From Ancylobacter lacus (lineage in GTDB: Bacteria; Pseudomonadota; Alphaproteobacteria; Rhizobiales; Xanthobacteraceae), in NCBI RefSeq assembly GCF_018390635.1, contig NZ_JAHBGE010000063.1, positions 124,001-188,000 of the forward strand: 64,000 nucleotides of DNA, read 5' to 3'. The notes below the pieces were generated by a model. It saw only the letters and a program-made list of their open reading frames with translations, had not been told where the DNA came from and ran no database searches. This document shows, piece by piece, positions 36,715 to 45,362 of this stretch; position 1 is the stretch's first letter, and each line of letters opens with the position of its first letter. The position numbers and the translations under genes were made by a program.

Positions 36715-38949
36715 ATGGTTGATGAGAGCAGGGTGCGGTTCCGGCAGGATGAAGCTCATCCCCAGCCCACGCCGGAGCGAACCGCTGCCGACGAGCGGCT
36801 GGCCGAGCTGGCGCGGCTGATCGCGCAGGACGACCCTTTCGCCGATCTCATGCCCGGCGGGGCGCCCCCGGCACCGCCCCGGCGCGACCCCCGCGCCGCC
36901 GCCCCGCCGCGCCCGCCCGAGCCCCGCGCTCCTGAACCGCGCCCCGCCGATCCCCGCTACGCCGAGCCGCGCGCCCCGCAGCCGCCCGAGCCGAGGGGCT
37001 ATGCCCCCCGGGCGCCGGAGCCGCGCGCGCCCGAACCCCGCTACGCCGACCCGCGCTACACCGATCCCCGGCCGTCCGACCCGCGCGCCGCCGAACCCCG
37101 CCCCGTCGCGCCGCCGCCGCGCGGGCCGGCCTCCCGCCCGGCCGACCCCTATGCCCAGTCGACGCCGTCGCGCCCGCCGCGGGAGATGCCGCCGAGCTCG
37201 CCCGGCTCGCTCTCCGCCTATGCCCGCGACGTCTATGCCGATCCGGCGCGGGCGCCGGAGCCCTATCCCAACCAGCCCCATTCCCACGCCATCGCCGATC
37301 AGGCCCGTGACCTGAGCCGCGGCTTCGCGCGCGCGCCGCAGCGCCCGGCAGACCCTTATGCCGATCCTGCCCGCCGCCCGGCGGGTGCCCCCCCGGCTCC
37401 GGGCTACCCGCAGCCGCCGGCCCAGGAGCGGGCGCGGGGCGCGCTCAGCGCGGCGGAGGCGGCGGTTGCCGCCGCCCTCGGCCAGTCGCTTGACTTCGAT
37501 GCGCTGGAGTCGCCGGTGCCGCCGCCGCGCTCCGCCCCGCAGGGCCAGCCCCGCCCGCCGGAACAGCGTGCGCCGGCGCCGCAGCCCCGGTCGGATTATC
37601 GCGCCCCCGAGGCCCGGGCGCCGGAGCCGCGTCCGCAGCCGCCGCGCGCACCGGAGCCCTGGCCGGCGGAAGGCCGTGGGCACGACCCGCGCAGCGAGCG
37701 CCTGAACGACCCCCGCGCCGAGCGCGCGCACGACCCGCGCAGCGAGCGCCTGCCGCTGTCCCGTGCCGAGCCGGCCGCGCCGATCCGCGAGCGCGTTGCG
37801 ATTCCGCCCGCGCCGCCGGCCGCCCCGGCCGCGCGCCAGCCGGTCGCGCCGCCACCGCAGCCGCCCCGCCCGGCCGCCGAGGAAGCCCACCCCGTCGCCT
37901 ATGACGAGGACCGCTCGGCCGAAGCCGAGGACATGTATGAGGAGGACGAGGGCGCCTACGAGTACGAGGCCGAATATGAGGCGGCCGACGAGGAGCAGCG
38001 GGCCCGCAAGCGCCGGCGGCTGGCGGTCGTCACCGTGCTGGTCCTGCTCGCGACCGCGGGCGTGAGCGGCTTCTACTTCTACCGCCACATGGGCGGCGGC
38101 TCCGCCAGCCACGTCGCCTCTTCCGACGGCCAGCCGCCGGTGATCCGCGCCGACGACCAGCCCAACAAGATGACGCCGGAAAAGCAGGCCGGCGGCGCCG
38201 ACAGCCAGAAGATCATCTATGACCGCGTCGGCGGCGACGCCGCCGGCGGCACCGAGCGGGTGGTGCCGCGCGAGGAGCAGCCGGTCGACGTGTCGCAGGC
38301 GGCACAGCCGCGCAACGTCACCTCCGGCTATCCCACGCCGTCGGCCCCCGCGCCGACCGGGGCGATGCCGGCGGAAGGCACCGCGCCCGGCACCGCGGCC
38401 GGCGCCACCGAGCCGAAGCGGGTGCGCACCCTGACCGTGCGCGCCGATGGCAGCGTGGTCGAGAGCCCGTCCGCCGCGCCGGCGCCGGCCGGCGGGCCGA
38501 TGCCGGATTCGCCGGCCGCGACCCCGGCGCCCACCGACGCCGCGCCGATCGCCTATTCCAGCCCGACGCCGGTCGAGGCGCCCGCGGCCAACGTCCCGCT
38601 GCCGCCGACCCGCACCGCCGCCACCCCGCCGGCGAATCTCGCCCAGGCGCCGGCGGCCGGGGCCGCGGCCAATGGCGCCGCTGCCGGTCTCTCCACCGCC
38701 TCGGGCTTCTTCGTGCAGATCGCCGCCGGGCGCTCGCAGGCGGAAGCGCAGGCCGCGTGGAAGACCGCGCAGGGCAAGTATCCGACGGTTCTCGGCAGCT
38801 ACGCCTCCAGCGTCCGCCGGGTCGATCTGGGTGACCGCGGCATCTTCTTCCGCGCCCAGGTCGGGCCGTTCGCCAGCCGCGATCAGGCCGCCAACCTGTG
38901 CCAGAACCTGCGCAACCAGGGCGGCGACTGCATGGTGCAGAAGTACTGA
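36715..38949 (+). CDS. SPOR-domain membrane protein
   Basis: Single-pass inner-membrane protein with a periplasmic SPOR domain that binds denuded peptidoglycan at the division septum. Length is 744 residues. Layout: acidic N-terminus with AELARLIAQDDPFADLMPGG; a very long Pro/Arg/Glu-rich cytoplasmic region (about residues 50-400) built of PEPR-like repeats; an acidic patch; one transmembrane helix AVVTVLVLLATAGVSGFYFY (about 438-457) after KRRR; a disordered linker; and the C-terminal SPOR domain GFFVQIAAGRS to GDCMVQKY (about 663-744). The length is well above most argS-linked homologues I know, because of the repeats. It lies between argS and nagZ. Confidence 0.92.
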   Translation: MVDESRVRFRQDEAHPQPTPERTAADERLAELARLIAQDDPFADLMPGGAPPAPPRRDPRAAAPPRPPEPRAPEPRPADPRYAEPRAPQPPEPRGYAPRAPEPRAPEPRYADPRYTDPRPSDPRAAEPRPVAPPPRGPASRPADPYAQSTPSRPPREMPPSSPGSLSAYARDVYADPARAPEPYPNQPHSHAIADQARDLSRGFARAPQRPADPYADPARRPAGAPPAPGYPQPPAQERARGALSAAEAAVAAALGQSLDFDALESPVPPPRSAPQGQPRPPEQRAPAPQPRSDYRAPEARAPEPRPQPPRAPEPWPAEGRGHDPRSERLNDPRAERAHDPRSERLPLSRAEPAAPIRERVAIPPAPPAAPAARQPVAPPPQPPRPAAEEAHPVAYDEDRSAEAEDMYEEDEGAYEYEAEYEAADEEQRARKRRRLAVVTVLVLLATAGVSGFYFYRHMGGGSASHVASSDGQPPVIRADDQPNKMTPEKQAGGADSQKIIYDRVGGDAAGGTERVVPREEQPVDVSQAAQPRNVTSGYPTPSAPAPTGAMPAEGTAPGTAAGATEPKRVRTLTVRADGSVVESPSAAPAPAGGPMPDSPAATPAPTDAAPIAYSSPTPVEAPAANVPLPPTRTAATPPANLAQAPAAGAAANGAAAGLSTASGFFVQIAAGRSQAEAQAAWKTAQGKYPTVLGSYASSVRRVDLGDRGIFFRAQVGPFASRDQAANLCQNLRNQGGDCMVQKY
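37681..37752 (+). repeat. 24-bp repeat, 48-bp period, in SPOR gene
   Basis: The same 24 bases occur at 37681-37704 and 37729-37752, encoding HDPRSERL twice, with a diverged copy (NDPRAERA) between. In-frame repeat growth within the Pro/Arg-rich cytoplasmic region. Confidence 0.9.
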
Positions 38950-39391
38950 GCCGGTGCCTGAGGCCCGGCGCGTCCAGCGGCGCCGGGGCCTGCCGGGCCT
39001 TCCGGTTCGGCGGGCAGCCTGTGGCGGCCGGGAGCGTGCACGGCGCGAGGCGCGGCGTCGGCTCCCCGTGCCGGTTTCCGGGCTTCTGGCGTCCGTGCCG
39101 CGCGTGCCGGCCTGAAAACGAGGGTCTGCCCTCATGTGTGGCTGGCTCGGGTGGGTAAGGCCGGCGCGGACAGCCTATCAAGGGCCTCAAGCCACACGTC
39201 GACGGCGCCGGATGGCGCCGCCCTGCCGGGCCGCTCGCGCGTTCCTGCTTTCTGACCCGCCGCGCCTTCCTTTCTCACCCGCCGCGTCTTCGCCCCGTCT
39301 CCAGAGCCCGGCCTTCCGCGCGGGCGCGCCGCAGCGCCGCCGATGGCGCCGGCGGTTTGACCCCCGCGCGCCCCTGAGGTTAAACCGCGCC
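38950..39391. other. Gene-free stretch between SPOR gene and nagZ
   Basis: 442 bases. It holds a strong GC inverted-repeat set (38961-39000) just after the SPOR gene and presumably the nagZ promoter. The open frame from 39134 into nagZ is Arg/Ala-rich and lacks similarity I recognise. Confidence 0.5.
38961..39000 (+). terminator. Alternative GC hairpins after SPOR gene
   Basis: AGGCCCGGC (38961-38969) can pair perfectly with GCCGGGCCT (38992-39000), or imperfectly with the CGCCGGGGCCT at 38981-38991. It lies 12 bases after the SPOR stop. Only a short T-pair follows, so termination is likely but not certain. Confidence 0.45.
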
Positions 39392-40426
39392 ATGGCCACG
39401 CTCTCCCCCGCTCCCGTCCGTGCCTTCATCACCGGCTGCGCCGGCCTCGTGCTGTCGCCCGGCGAGGAGGCGTTCCTTGCCGCCACCAACCCGTGGGGGC
39501 TCATCCTCTTCCGCCGCAATGTCGAGAGCCCGGCGCAGGTCGCCGCGCTGGTCGCGGCCTTCCGCGCCGTGGTGGGGCGCCCCGACGCGCCGGTGCTGAT
39601 CGACCAGGAGGGCGGGCGGGTGCAGCGTCTGGCGGCGCCGCACTGGCCGGCCTATCCGCCCGCGGAGCGCTTCGCCCGCCTCGCCGAGGCCGGCGATCTC
39701 GACGCCGCGCGGCGGGCGGCGGCGCTGGGGGCCCGGCTGATGGCCCATGACCTCGCCGCGCTCGGCATCACTGTCGACTGCGTGCCCTGCGCCGATCTGC
39801 GCCTGCCGGAGGGGCACGGCATCATCGGCGACCGCGCCTATGGCTCCACGCCGCCGCAGGTGGCGGCGCTCGCGCGGGCCGCCGCCGAAGGGCTGATGCA
39901 GGGCGGCGTGCTGCCGGTGCTGAAGCACATTCCCGGCCATGGCCGCGCCCGCGCCGACAGCCATGAAAGCCTGCCGGTGGTCGAAACCTCCCGCGCCGAG
40001 CTGGAGGCGACGGATTTCGAGCCGTTCCGGCTGCTGGCCGACCTGCCGCTCGCCATGACCGCGCATGTCGTCTACGCCGCGATCGACCCCGACCGCCCCG
40101 CCACGACCTCGGCCACCGTCATCGGCGAGATCATCCGCGGCCATATCGGCTTCGACGGCGCGCTGATGAGCGACGACCTCTCCATGGGTGCGCTGTCGGG
40201 CACGCTGGCGGGCCGCACTGAGGCCGCCTTCGCCGCCGGCTGCGACCTCGCGCTCCACTGCAACGGGCGGATGGAGGAGATGACCGAGGTGGCCGGCGCC
40301 ACGCCGGTGCTGGCCGGTGCCGCGGCACGGCGCTGCGCGGCGGCGCTGGAACGGCTCCATGCCGCCTCCGTCCTCGAGGTTTCGCAGGCGCGGGAGGAAT
40401 TTTCCGCTATGATCGCGGCATCCTGA
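39392..40426 (+). CDS. nagZ: Beta-N-acetylhexosaminidase
   Basis: GH3-family cytoplasmic N-acetylglucosaminidase that removes GlcNAc from muropeptides in peptidoglycan recycling. Length is 344 residues from ATG 39392. Seen: WGLILFRRNVESPAQV, LIDQEGGRVQRLAAPHWP, the key VLKHIPGHGRARADSHESLPVV with the catalytic His-Asp pair of NagZ, and the nucleophile Asp in GALMSDDLSMGAL. Typical NagZ length without the second GH3 domain. It precedes scpA by 28 bases, an order conserved in alphaproteobacteria. Confidence 0.95.
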   Translation: MATLSPAPVRAFITGCAGLVLSPGEEAFLAATNPWGLILFRRNVESPAQVAALVAAFRAVVGRPDAPVLIDQEGGRVQRLAAPHWPAYPPAERFARLAEAGDLDAARRAAALGARLMAHDLAALGITVDCVPCADLRLPEGHGIIGDRAYGSTPPQVAALARAAAEGLMQGGVLPVLKHIPGHGRARADSHESLPVVETSRAELEATDFEPFRLLADLPLAMTAHVVYAAIDPDRPATTSATVIGEIIRGHIGFDGALMSDDLSMGALSGTLAGRTEAAFAAGCDLALHCNGRMEEMTEVAGATPVLAGAAARRCAAALERLHAASVLEVSQAREEFSAMIAAS

Positions 40427-40454
40427 CCGAAACCGACCGGACGCCGCTGCCGCG

Positions 40455-41261
40455 ATGGCCCAGAGCGAATTCGCCTTCTCTGCGGAGGACGCCGGCCGCG
40501 CGCCCGGCGAGGAGGCGCTCGTCGTCGACGTCGGCGGCTTCGAGGGGCCGCTCGACCTGCTTCTGGCGCTCGCCCGCACCCAGAAGGTCGATCTCTCCCG
40601 CATCTCCATCCTCGATCTCGCCGAGCAGTACCTGCGCTTCGTCGATGCCGCGCGGCGGGTGCGGCTGGAACTGGCGGCGGACTATCTCGTCATGGCGGCG
40701 TGGCTGGCCTATCTCAAGTCGCGCCTGCTGCTGCCGGAAGCGCCGAAGGAAGAAGGGCCGAGCGCGGCCGACCTCGCCGCCGACCTTGCCGAGCGCCTGC
40801 GCCGGCTGGAGCGCATCCGGGCCGCCGCTGCCCATCTCGCCACCCGCGACCGGCTGGGCCACGAGGTGTTCGCCCGCGGCGCCCCGGAGCCGCTGCGCCG
40901 CGAGGGGCCGCCGGTTTACGAGGCCAGCCTCTATGACCTGCTCGCCGCCTATGGCGCGCAGCGCCAGCGCGCCGCGCTCTCGCAGGTGCGTTTCGCCCCG
41001 CGCAACGTGCTCTCCCTCGCGGATGCCCGCGAGCGGCTGGAGCGGCTCATCGGGCGGCTGCCCGCGGACGGGGACTGGGCCCGGCTGGATGGCTTCCTGC
41101 TGAACTGGATGGCGGACCCGAAGCTGCGGGCCACCGCGCTCGCCTCGGGCTTTTCCGCCAGCCTCGAAATGGTGCGCGAAGGCCTCATCGACCTGCAGCA
41201 GGACGGCGCCTTCGCGCCGATCTGGATCCGCCCCCGCCTCCACGGGGAGGAGGGGCGATGA
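40455..41261 (+). CDS. scpA: Segregation and condensation protein A
   Basis: Kleisin subunit of the bacterial condensin SMC-ScpAB, bridging SMC heads for chromosome organisation. Length is 268 residues. Seen: N-terminal FEGPLDLLLALARTQKVDLSRISILDLAEQYLRF, DYLVMAAWLAYLKSRLLLPE, a variable acidic middle, and the C-terminal winged-helix region with SLEMVREGLIDLQQDGAFAPIWI. The stop overlaps the scpB ATG (ATGA), typical of this pair. SMC itself is not in the window. Confidence 0.95.
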   Translation: MAQSEFAFSAEDAGRAPGEEALVVDVGGFEGPLDLLLALARTQKVDLSRISILDLAEQYLRFVDAARRVRLELAADYLVMAAWLAYLKSRLLLPEAPKEEGPSAADLAADLAERLRRLERIRAAAAHLATRDRLGHEVFARGAPEPLRREGPPVYEASLYDLLAAYGAQRQRAALSQVRFAPRNVLSLADARERLERLIGRLPADGDWARLDGFLLNWMADPKLRATALASGFSASLEMVREGLIDLQQDGAFAPIWIRPRLHGEEGR

Positions 41262-41959
41262 GCGAGGCCGCGCGGGCCCGCGCGGCGGCGGAACCCGAGG
41301 CCGGCCCGCGGCCGCTGGCGCTGCGGCTGCTGGAGGCGATGCTGTTCGCCAGCGACGAGCCGCTGGATGAGGCGACGCTCGCCGCCCGCCTGCCGGAGGG
41401 TGCCGACCTGCCCCGGCTGCTGGCCACGCTGTCCGCCGACTACGCGCCGCGCGGGGTCAATCTGGTGCGTGTCGCCGGCAAGTGGATGATGCGCACCGCG
41501 CCCGATCTCGGCTTCCTGCTGGCGCGCGACAAGCCGGAGCCGCGCCGGCTCTCCCGCGCGGCGCTGGAGACGCTGGCGATCATCGCCTACCACCAGCCGG
41601 TGACGCGCGCCGAGATCGAGGAGATTCGCGGCGTCTCGACCAACAAGGGCACGCTGGACGTGCTGCTCGAATCCGGCTGGATCCGCATGCGCGGGCGCCG
41701 CCGCAGTCCCGGCCGGCCGATCACCTACGGCACCACCGCCGGTTTCCTCAGCCATTTCGGGCTCGAATCGATCCAGGACCTGCCGGGGATCGAGGAGCTG
41801 AAGGGCACCGGGCTGATCGACGCCCGCGTGCCGGCGGGCCTCACCGTGCCGCTGCCGAATGACGACGAGGGGTTGCGCGACGACGAGGATCCGGTGGAGC
41901 CGGACCTTGTGGATCTCGCCCTTGCGCCCTATCCGACACCGGACGACGACGAGGAATGA
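41258..41959 (+). CDS. scpB: Segregation and condensation protein B
   Basis: Second non-SMC condensin subunit. Length is 233 residues, overlapping scpA by 4 bases. Two winged-helix domains are visible: RLLEAMLFASDEPLDEATLAARLP first, then LSRAALETLAIIAYHQPVTRAEIEEIRGVSTNKGTLDVLLESGWIRMRGRRRSPGRPITYGTTAGF second (listed in pieces: AALETLAIIAYHQPVTR, EIEEIRGV, GRPITYGTT). An acidic C-terminal tail ends DDDEE. It dimerises on ScpA. Confidence 0.95.
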   Translation: MSEAARARAAAEPEAGPRPLALRLLEAMLFASDEPLDEATLAARLPEGADLPRLLATLSADYAPRGVNLVRVAGKWMMRTAPDLGFLLARDKPEPRRLSRAALETLAIIAYHQPVTRAEIEEIRGVSTNKGTLDVLLESGWIRMRGRRRSPGRPITYGTTAGFLSHFGLESIQDLPGIEELKGTGLIDARVPAGLTVPLPNDDEGLRDDEDPVEPDLVDLALAPYPTPDDDEE

Positions 41960-41987
41960 GCCCGGCAGGACAGGGGAGACGAGCGAC

Positions 41988-43118
41988 ATGGCCATGCTGA
42001 AGGACCCGCCGCGCACCGGGACGGCCACGGCCGCCCCCGCCGCGCGCCCCAGCCTGCGCACTCCGGTGTCGCTGGCGAGCCGGCTGATTCTGGAGGATGT
42101 CCGCCATTCCTATGGCGATGTCCCGGCGGTGCGGGGCGTCTCCTTCACCGCCGAGCCGGGGGAGATCATCTGCCTGCTCGGCCATTCCGGCTGCGGCAAG
42201 ACCACGCTGCTGCGGCTGATCGCCGGCATCGAGCGGCCGGATGCCGGCCGCATCCTGCTGGACGAGAGGGTGCTGGCGGGGCCGGACAGCTTCGTTCCGC
42301 CGGAGAAGCGCAATATCGGCCTCGTCTTCCAGGACTACGCGCTGTTTCCCCATCTCACCAATCTGGAGAATGTCGCCTTCGGCCTGCGCGGCATGAGCAA
42401 GGCGGAGGTGGAGGGCGCGGCGCGGCGGGCGCTGGCGCGGGTGGGGCTGGAGCACCACGCCCTCGATTATCCCCACACCCTCTCCGGCGGCGAGCAGCAG
42501 CGCGTGGCGCTGGCCCGTGCGCTGGCGCCGCGGCCGGGCATCCTGCTGATGGACGAGCCGTTCTCCGGCCTTGACCGCCGGCTGCGCGACAATGTGCGCA
42601 CCGAGACGCTGAACGTGCTGCGCGAGGCCCGCGCCACCTCGATCATCGTCACCCACGACCCCGAGGAGGCGATGCGGCTCGGCGACCGCATCGGGCTGAT
42701 GCGGGGCGGGCGGCTGGTGCAGCTCGGCACGCCCGAGGAGCTCTACCGTAACCCGGCGGACCTGATCGCCGCCCGCTTCTTCTGCGAGATGAACGAGGTG
42801 CCGGGCGTGGTGGCGGCCGGGCAGCTCGAAACCGCGATCGGCCGCTTTCCCGCGCCGGGGCTGGAGGAGGGGGCCGCGGGTATCGCGGCGGTGCGGCCGC
42901 AGGGGGTGGACCTGCGGGCGCCGGGCAGCGGCACCCCCGGCCGGGTCGTCGCCCACCGCTTCCTCGGCGAGCTCGACCTCTACGAGGTGGCGGTGGAAGG
43001 GCTCGACCACCCGGTCATCGTGCGCCGCCGCGGCATAGCCGGGCTTTCACGTGGGCATGAAGTGGGCGTCCACATTGATGGGGCTGAGGTTCTTGTTTTC
43101 GCCGCGACCGGGTCCTAG
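41988..43118 (+). CDS. Iron(III)/spermidine-type ABC transporter ATPase (FbpC-like)
   Basis: ATPase of the CUT1/Fe3+-type importer group, 376 residues from ATG 41988 (GGGGAGA upstream). Seen: Walker A GHSGCGKTT, Q-loop LVFQDYALFPHLTN, signature LSGGEQQRVALARAL, Walker B ILLMDEPFSGLD, switch IVTHDPEEA, and a C-terminal TOBE-like region (about residues 280-376; VAAVRPQGVDL, RFLGELDLYEV). FbpC is best guessed from the LFPHLTN and TOBE pattern. No permease or binding protein is adjacent; it lies between scpB and tatA on the same strand. Confidence 0.88.
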   Translation: MAMLKDPPRTGTATAAPAARPSLRTPVSLASRLILEDVRHSYGDVPAVRGVSFTAEPGEIICLLGHSGCGKTTLLRLIAGIERPDAGRILLDERVLAGPDSFVPPEKRNIGLVFQDYALFPHLTNLENVAFGLRGMSKAEVEGAARRALARVGLEHHALDYPHTLSGGEQQRVALARALAPRPGILLMDEPFSGLDRRLRDNVRTETLNVLREARATSIIVTHDPEEAMRLGDRIGLMRGGRLVQLGTPEELYRNPADLIAARFFCEMNEVPGVVAAGQLETAIGRFPAPGLEEGAAGIAAVRPQGVDLRAPGSGTPGRVVAHRFLGELDLYEVAVEGLDHPVIVRRRGIAGLSRGHEVGVHIDGAEVLVFAATGS

Positions 43119-43217
43119 TGTCCCCGGGAGTTCACGCGGACGACGCGGAAGCGGTCGGGTCGGACGGGGCGGCATCAGGCGTTCCCCGGCGCGGTCGAGG
43201 AAACAGGAGTTTAAGTC

Positions 43218-43445
43218 ATGGGTTCGCTGAGCATCTGGCACTGGATCATCGTTCTGCTGGTGGTGCTTCTGCTGTTCGGCCGCGGCAAGCTGTCGGAGCT
43301 GATGGGCGACGCCGCCAAGGGCATCAAGGCCTTCAAGAAGGGCATGGCCGACGACGAGACCCCGCCGCCCGCTACCCCGGCCGAGCCGGTGCGCAATCTC
43401 GACCACCAGCCCGTGGTCGAGCCCGAGCGCAGCAAGGTCGGCTGA
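43218..43445 (+). CDS. tatA: Twin-arginine translocase subunit TatA
   Basis: TatA, which oligomerises to permit passage of folded proteins across the inner membrane. Length is 75 residues. Seen: short N-terminus, one transmembrane helix [16 protein letters not shown], then the hinge [22 protein letters not shown] amphipathic helix and a Pro-rich acidic tail. AGGAG lies 8 bases before the ATG. First gene of tatABC. Confidence 0.95.
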   Translation: MGSLSIWHWIIVLLVVLLLFGRGKLSELMGDAAKGIKAFKKGMADDETPPPATPAEPVRNLDHQPVVEPERSKVG

Positions 43446-43493
43446 CCGGCCCCGCCGGTCGCGCCTCGAAACCTGAAAGCTCCGGAAAGGGGA

Positions 43494-43515
43494 GGGGCCG
43501 CTTTCACGCGGCCCC
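43494..43515 (+). promoter_or_regulatory. Hairpin abutting the tatB start
   Basis: Perfect 8-bp stem GGGGCCGC / GCGGCCCC with loop TTTCAC, ending one base before the ATG at 43516. It would bury GGAGG-type sequence (43491-43497) that could serve as the ribosome-binding site. Possible control of TatB synthesis relative to TatA, or an mRNA processing site. Confidence 0.5.
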
Positions 43516-44526
43516 ATGCGCGTCATGTTCGATATAGGCTGGTCGGAACTCCTGGTGATCGGCGTGGTGGCGCTGGTCGTGATCGGCCCCAAGGAGCTGC
43601 CCGGCGTGCTGCGCTCGGCCGGGCAGGCGGTGCGCAAGCTTCGCCGCATGGCGGGCGAGTTCCAGGGGCAATTCCACGAGGCGCTGCGCGAGGCCGACCT
43701 CGCGGACCTGAAGAACGAGCTGACCGGCTTCGCGCAGGACGCGAAGTCCGGTTTCAGCGCGGCCAAGTCCGGCATCGGCGCCGCGATCCCGACCAACCCG
43801 CTGCTCGACATCGGCCGTGACGTGCGCGCGGCGGTCGACCAGATCGAGGGCCGCACGCCCGAGCCGCCCGGCTCGGGCATGGCCCCGGCCGAGCCGGGCC
43901 CGGCCCCCGCGCCGCCGGCCGAAAATCCGGTCCTCGGCACCGCCGCGCCGGGAACGCCGGTGGCCCCGGTCGCGTCGGCGCCGGTGATTCCTACCGTGGT
44001 GCCGGCCGCCATTCCCCCGGCGCCGCCGGCCGCGGCTGCTCTCCCGCCCGCGCCGCTGCCCGCCGCGCCGACCGCCCCGGTCACCATCGCCGATCTCGCT
44101 CCCCCGCCGTCGGCGCCGGCGTCCGGCGAGGCGATCACCGCGCAGATCCGGGCCGAGGCCGCACCGGCCACGCCCGCACCCGCCTCTTCTCCTGCCGTCT
44201 CTTCTCCTGCCGCCGCGGAGCCCGCCGCCAAGCCTGCGCGCAAGCCGCGGGCCAAGGCGGCGGACGCCGCAGCCGCCGAGCCGGCGGCGAAGCCCCGCGC
44301 CCCGCGCAAGGCCGCCAAGCCGGCGGCCCCCGCCGTGCCGTCGGAGAGCGCCGCGATCGCGGACGCCGCCGCGTCGCTGGACGGGCCGGCGGCACCCAGG
44401 CCGCGGACCCGCCGTAGCGCCGCGAAGACGGCGGGCCCCGCCACCACCCCTGCACCGGAGGAGCCCTCCATTCCCGCCAGCCCGACCGCCGCCAAGCCGG
44501 CCGGCGATGAAGGAGCCGCCTCGTGA
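43516..44526 (+). CDS. tatB: Twin-arginine translocase subunit TatB
   Basis: TatB, the TatC-associated receptor subunit for twin-arginine signal peptides. Length is 336 residues, with an ATG at 43516 and another at 43525 (MFDIGWSEL, closer to family starts). Seen: [26 protein letters not shown] transmembrane/hinge and [21 protein letters not shown] amphipathic helix; then a very long Ala/Pro/Lys-rich disordered tail, much longer than the roughly 170 residues of E. coli TatB but as seen in other alphaproteobacteria. Stop overlaps tatC. Confidence 0.93.
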   Translation: MRVMFDIGWSELLVIGVVALVVIGPKELPGVLRSAGQAVRKLRRMAGEFQGQFHEALREADLADLKNELTGFAQDAKSGFSAAKSGIGAAIPTNPLLDIGRDVRAAVDQIEGRTPEPPGSGMAPAEPGPAPAPPAENPVLGTAAPGTPVAPVASAPVIPTVVPAAIPPAPPAAAALPPAPLPAAPTAPVTIADLAPPPSAPASGEAITAQIRAEAAPATPAPASSPAVSSPAAAEPAAKPARKPRAKAADAAAAEPAAKPRAPRKAAKPAAPAVPSESAAIADAAASLDGPAAPRPRTRRSAAKTAGPATTPAPEEPSIPASPTAAKPAGDEGAAS

Positions 44527-45320
44527 GCCAGGAGGATATCGACGCCTCGAAGGCGCCGCTGCTCGATCACCTGATCGAACTGCGCGCCCGGCTCATCAAG
44601 TCGCTGATCGCGTTCTTCGTCGCGTTCTTCGCCTGCTTCATGCTGGGCAAATACATCTACAACATCCTGCTGTGGCCCTATGAGTTCGCCGCCGGCGGCT
44701 CCGAGCACGTCAAGCTCATCTACACCGCGCCGCAGGAGTTCCTCTTCACCCAGATCAAGCTCGGCATGTTCGGCGCGGCCTTCATCTCCTTCCCGGTGGT
44801 GGCGACGCAGATCTACATGTTCGTGGCGCCGGGCCTCTACAAGCACGAGCGCAGCGCCTTCCGGCCCTATCTGATCGCGACCCCGGTCTGCTTCCTCATC
44901 GGCGCCAGCTTCGTCTATTTCGTCGCGATGCCGCTGGCGATGACCTACTTCCTCTCGATGCAGCAGCTCGCCGGGCCGAGCGCGGCGGAAATCTCGATGC
45001 TGCCGCAGGTGAGCGAATATCTCTCGCTCATCATGACGCTGATCTTCGCCTTCGGCCTGTGCTTCCAGCTCCCGGTGATCCTCACTTTGCTGGCGCAGAT
45101 CGGGGTGGTGTCCTCGGCGCAGCTCAGGAAGACACGGCGCTACGCCATCGTCGGCGTGTTCGCCGCCGCGGCGGTGCTGACGCCGCCGGACGTGGTGAGC
45201 CAGTTCGCTCTCGCCATCCCCACCTTGCTTCTCTACGAGGTCTCGGTCTACCTCGTGCGCGTCGTCGAGAAGAGGCGCGCGGCGACGGAGGCGGCGGAAG
45301 CGGAGAGCACCGCGGCCTGA
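44523..45320 (+). CDS. tatC: Twin-arginine translocase subunit TatC
   Basis: TatC, core receptor for RR signal peptides, six transmembrane helices. Length is 265 residues from a GTG at 44523 overlapping the tatB stop (GTGA). Seen: [27 protein letters not shown] (first helix with conserved LxELR), the periplasmic [37 protein letters not shown], and [19 protein letters not shown] with a Glu-containing later helix [19 protein letters not shown]. Family motifs are intact. serS follows by about 40 bases. Confidence 0.95.
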   Translation: MSQEDIDASKAPLLDHLIELRARLIKSLIAFFVAFFACFMLGKYIYNILLWPYEFAAGGSEHVKLIYTAPQEFLFTQIKLGMFGAAFISFPVVATQIYMFVAPGLYKHERSAFRPYLIATPVCFLIGASFVYFVAMPLAMTYFLSMQQLAGPSAAEISMLPQVSEYLSLIMTLIFAFGLCFQLPVILTLLAQIGVVSSAQLRKTRRYAIVGVFAAAAVLTPPDVVSQFALAIPTLLLYEVSVYLVRVVEKRRAATEAAEAESTAA

Positions 45321-45362
45321 CATCGGCGGCGGCGCATCCGGCGGACTTCGAGGGGCTGTACC

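Noticed and set aside
39134-39391. N-terminal extension of nagZ
   Set aside because: The open frame continues upstream, but the extension is Arg/Ala-rich and the family begins at the ATG 39392.
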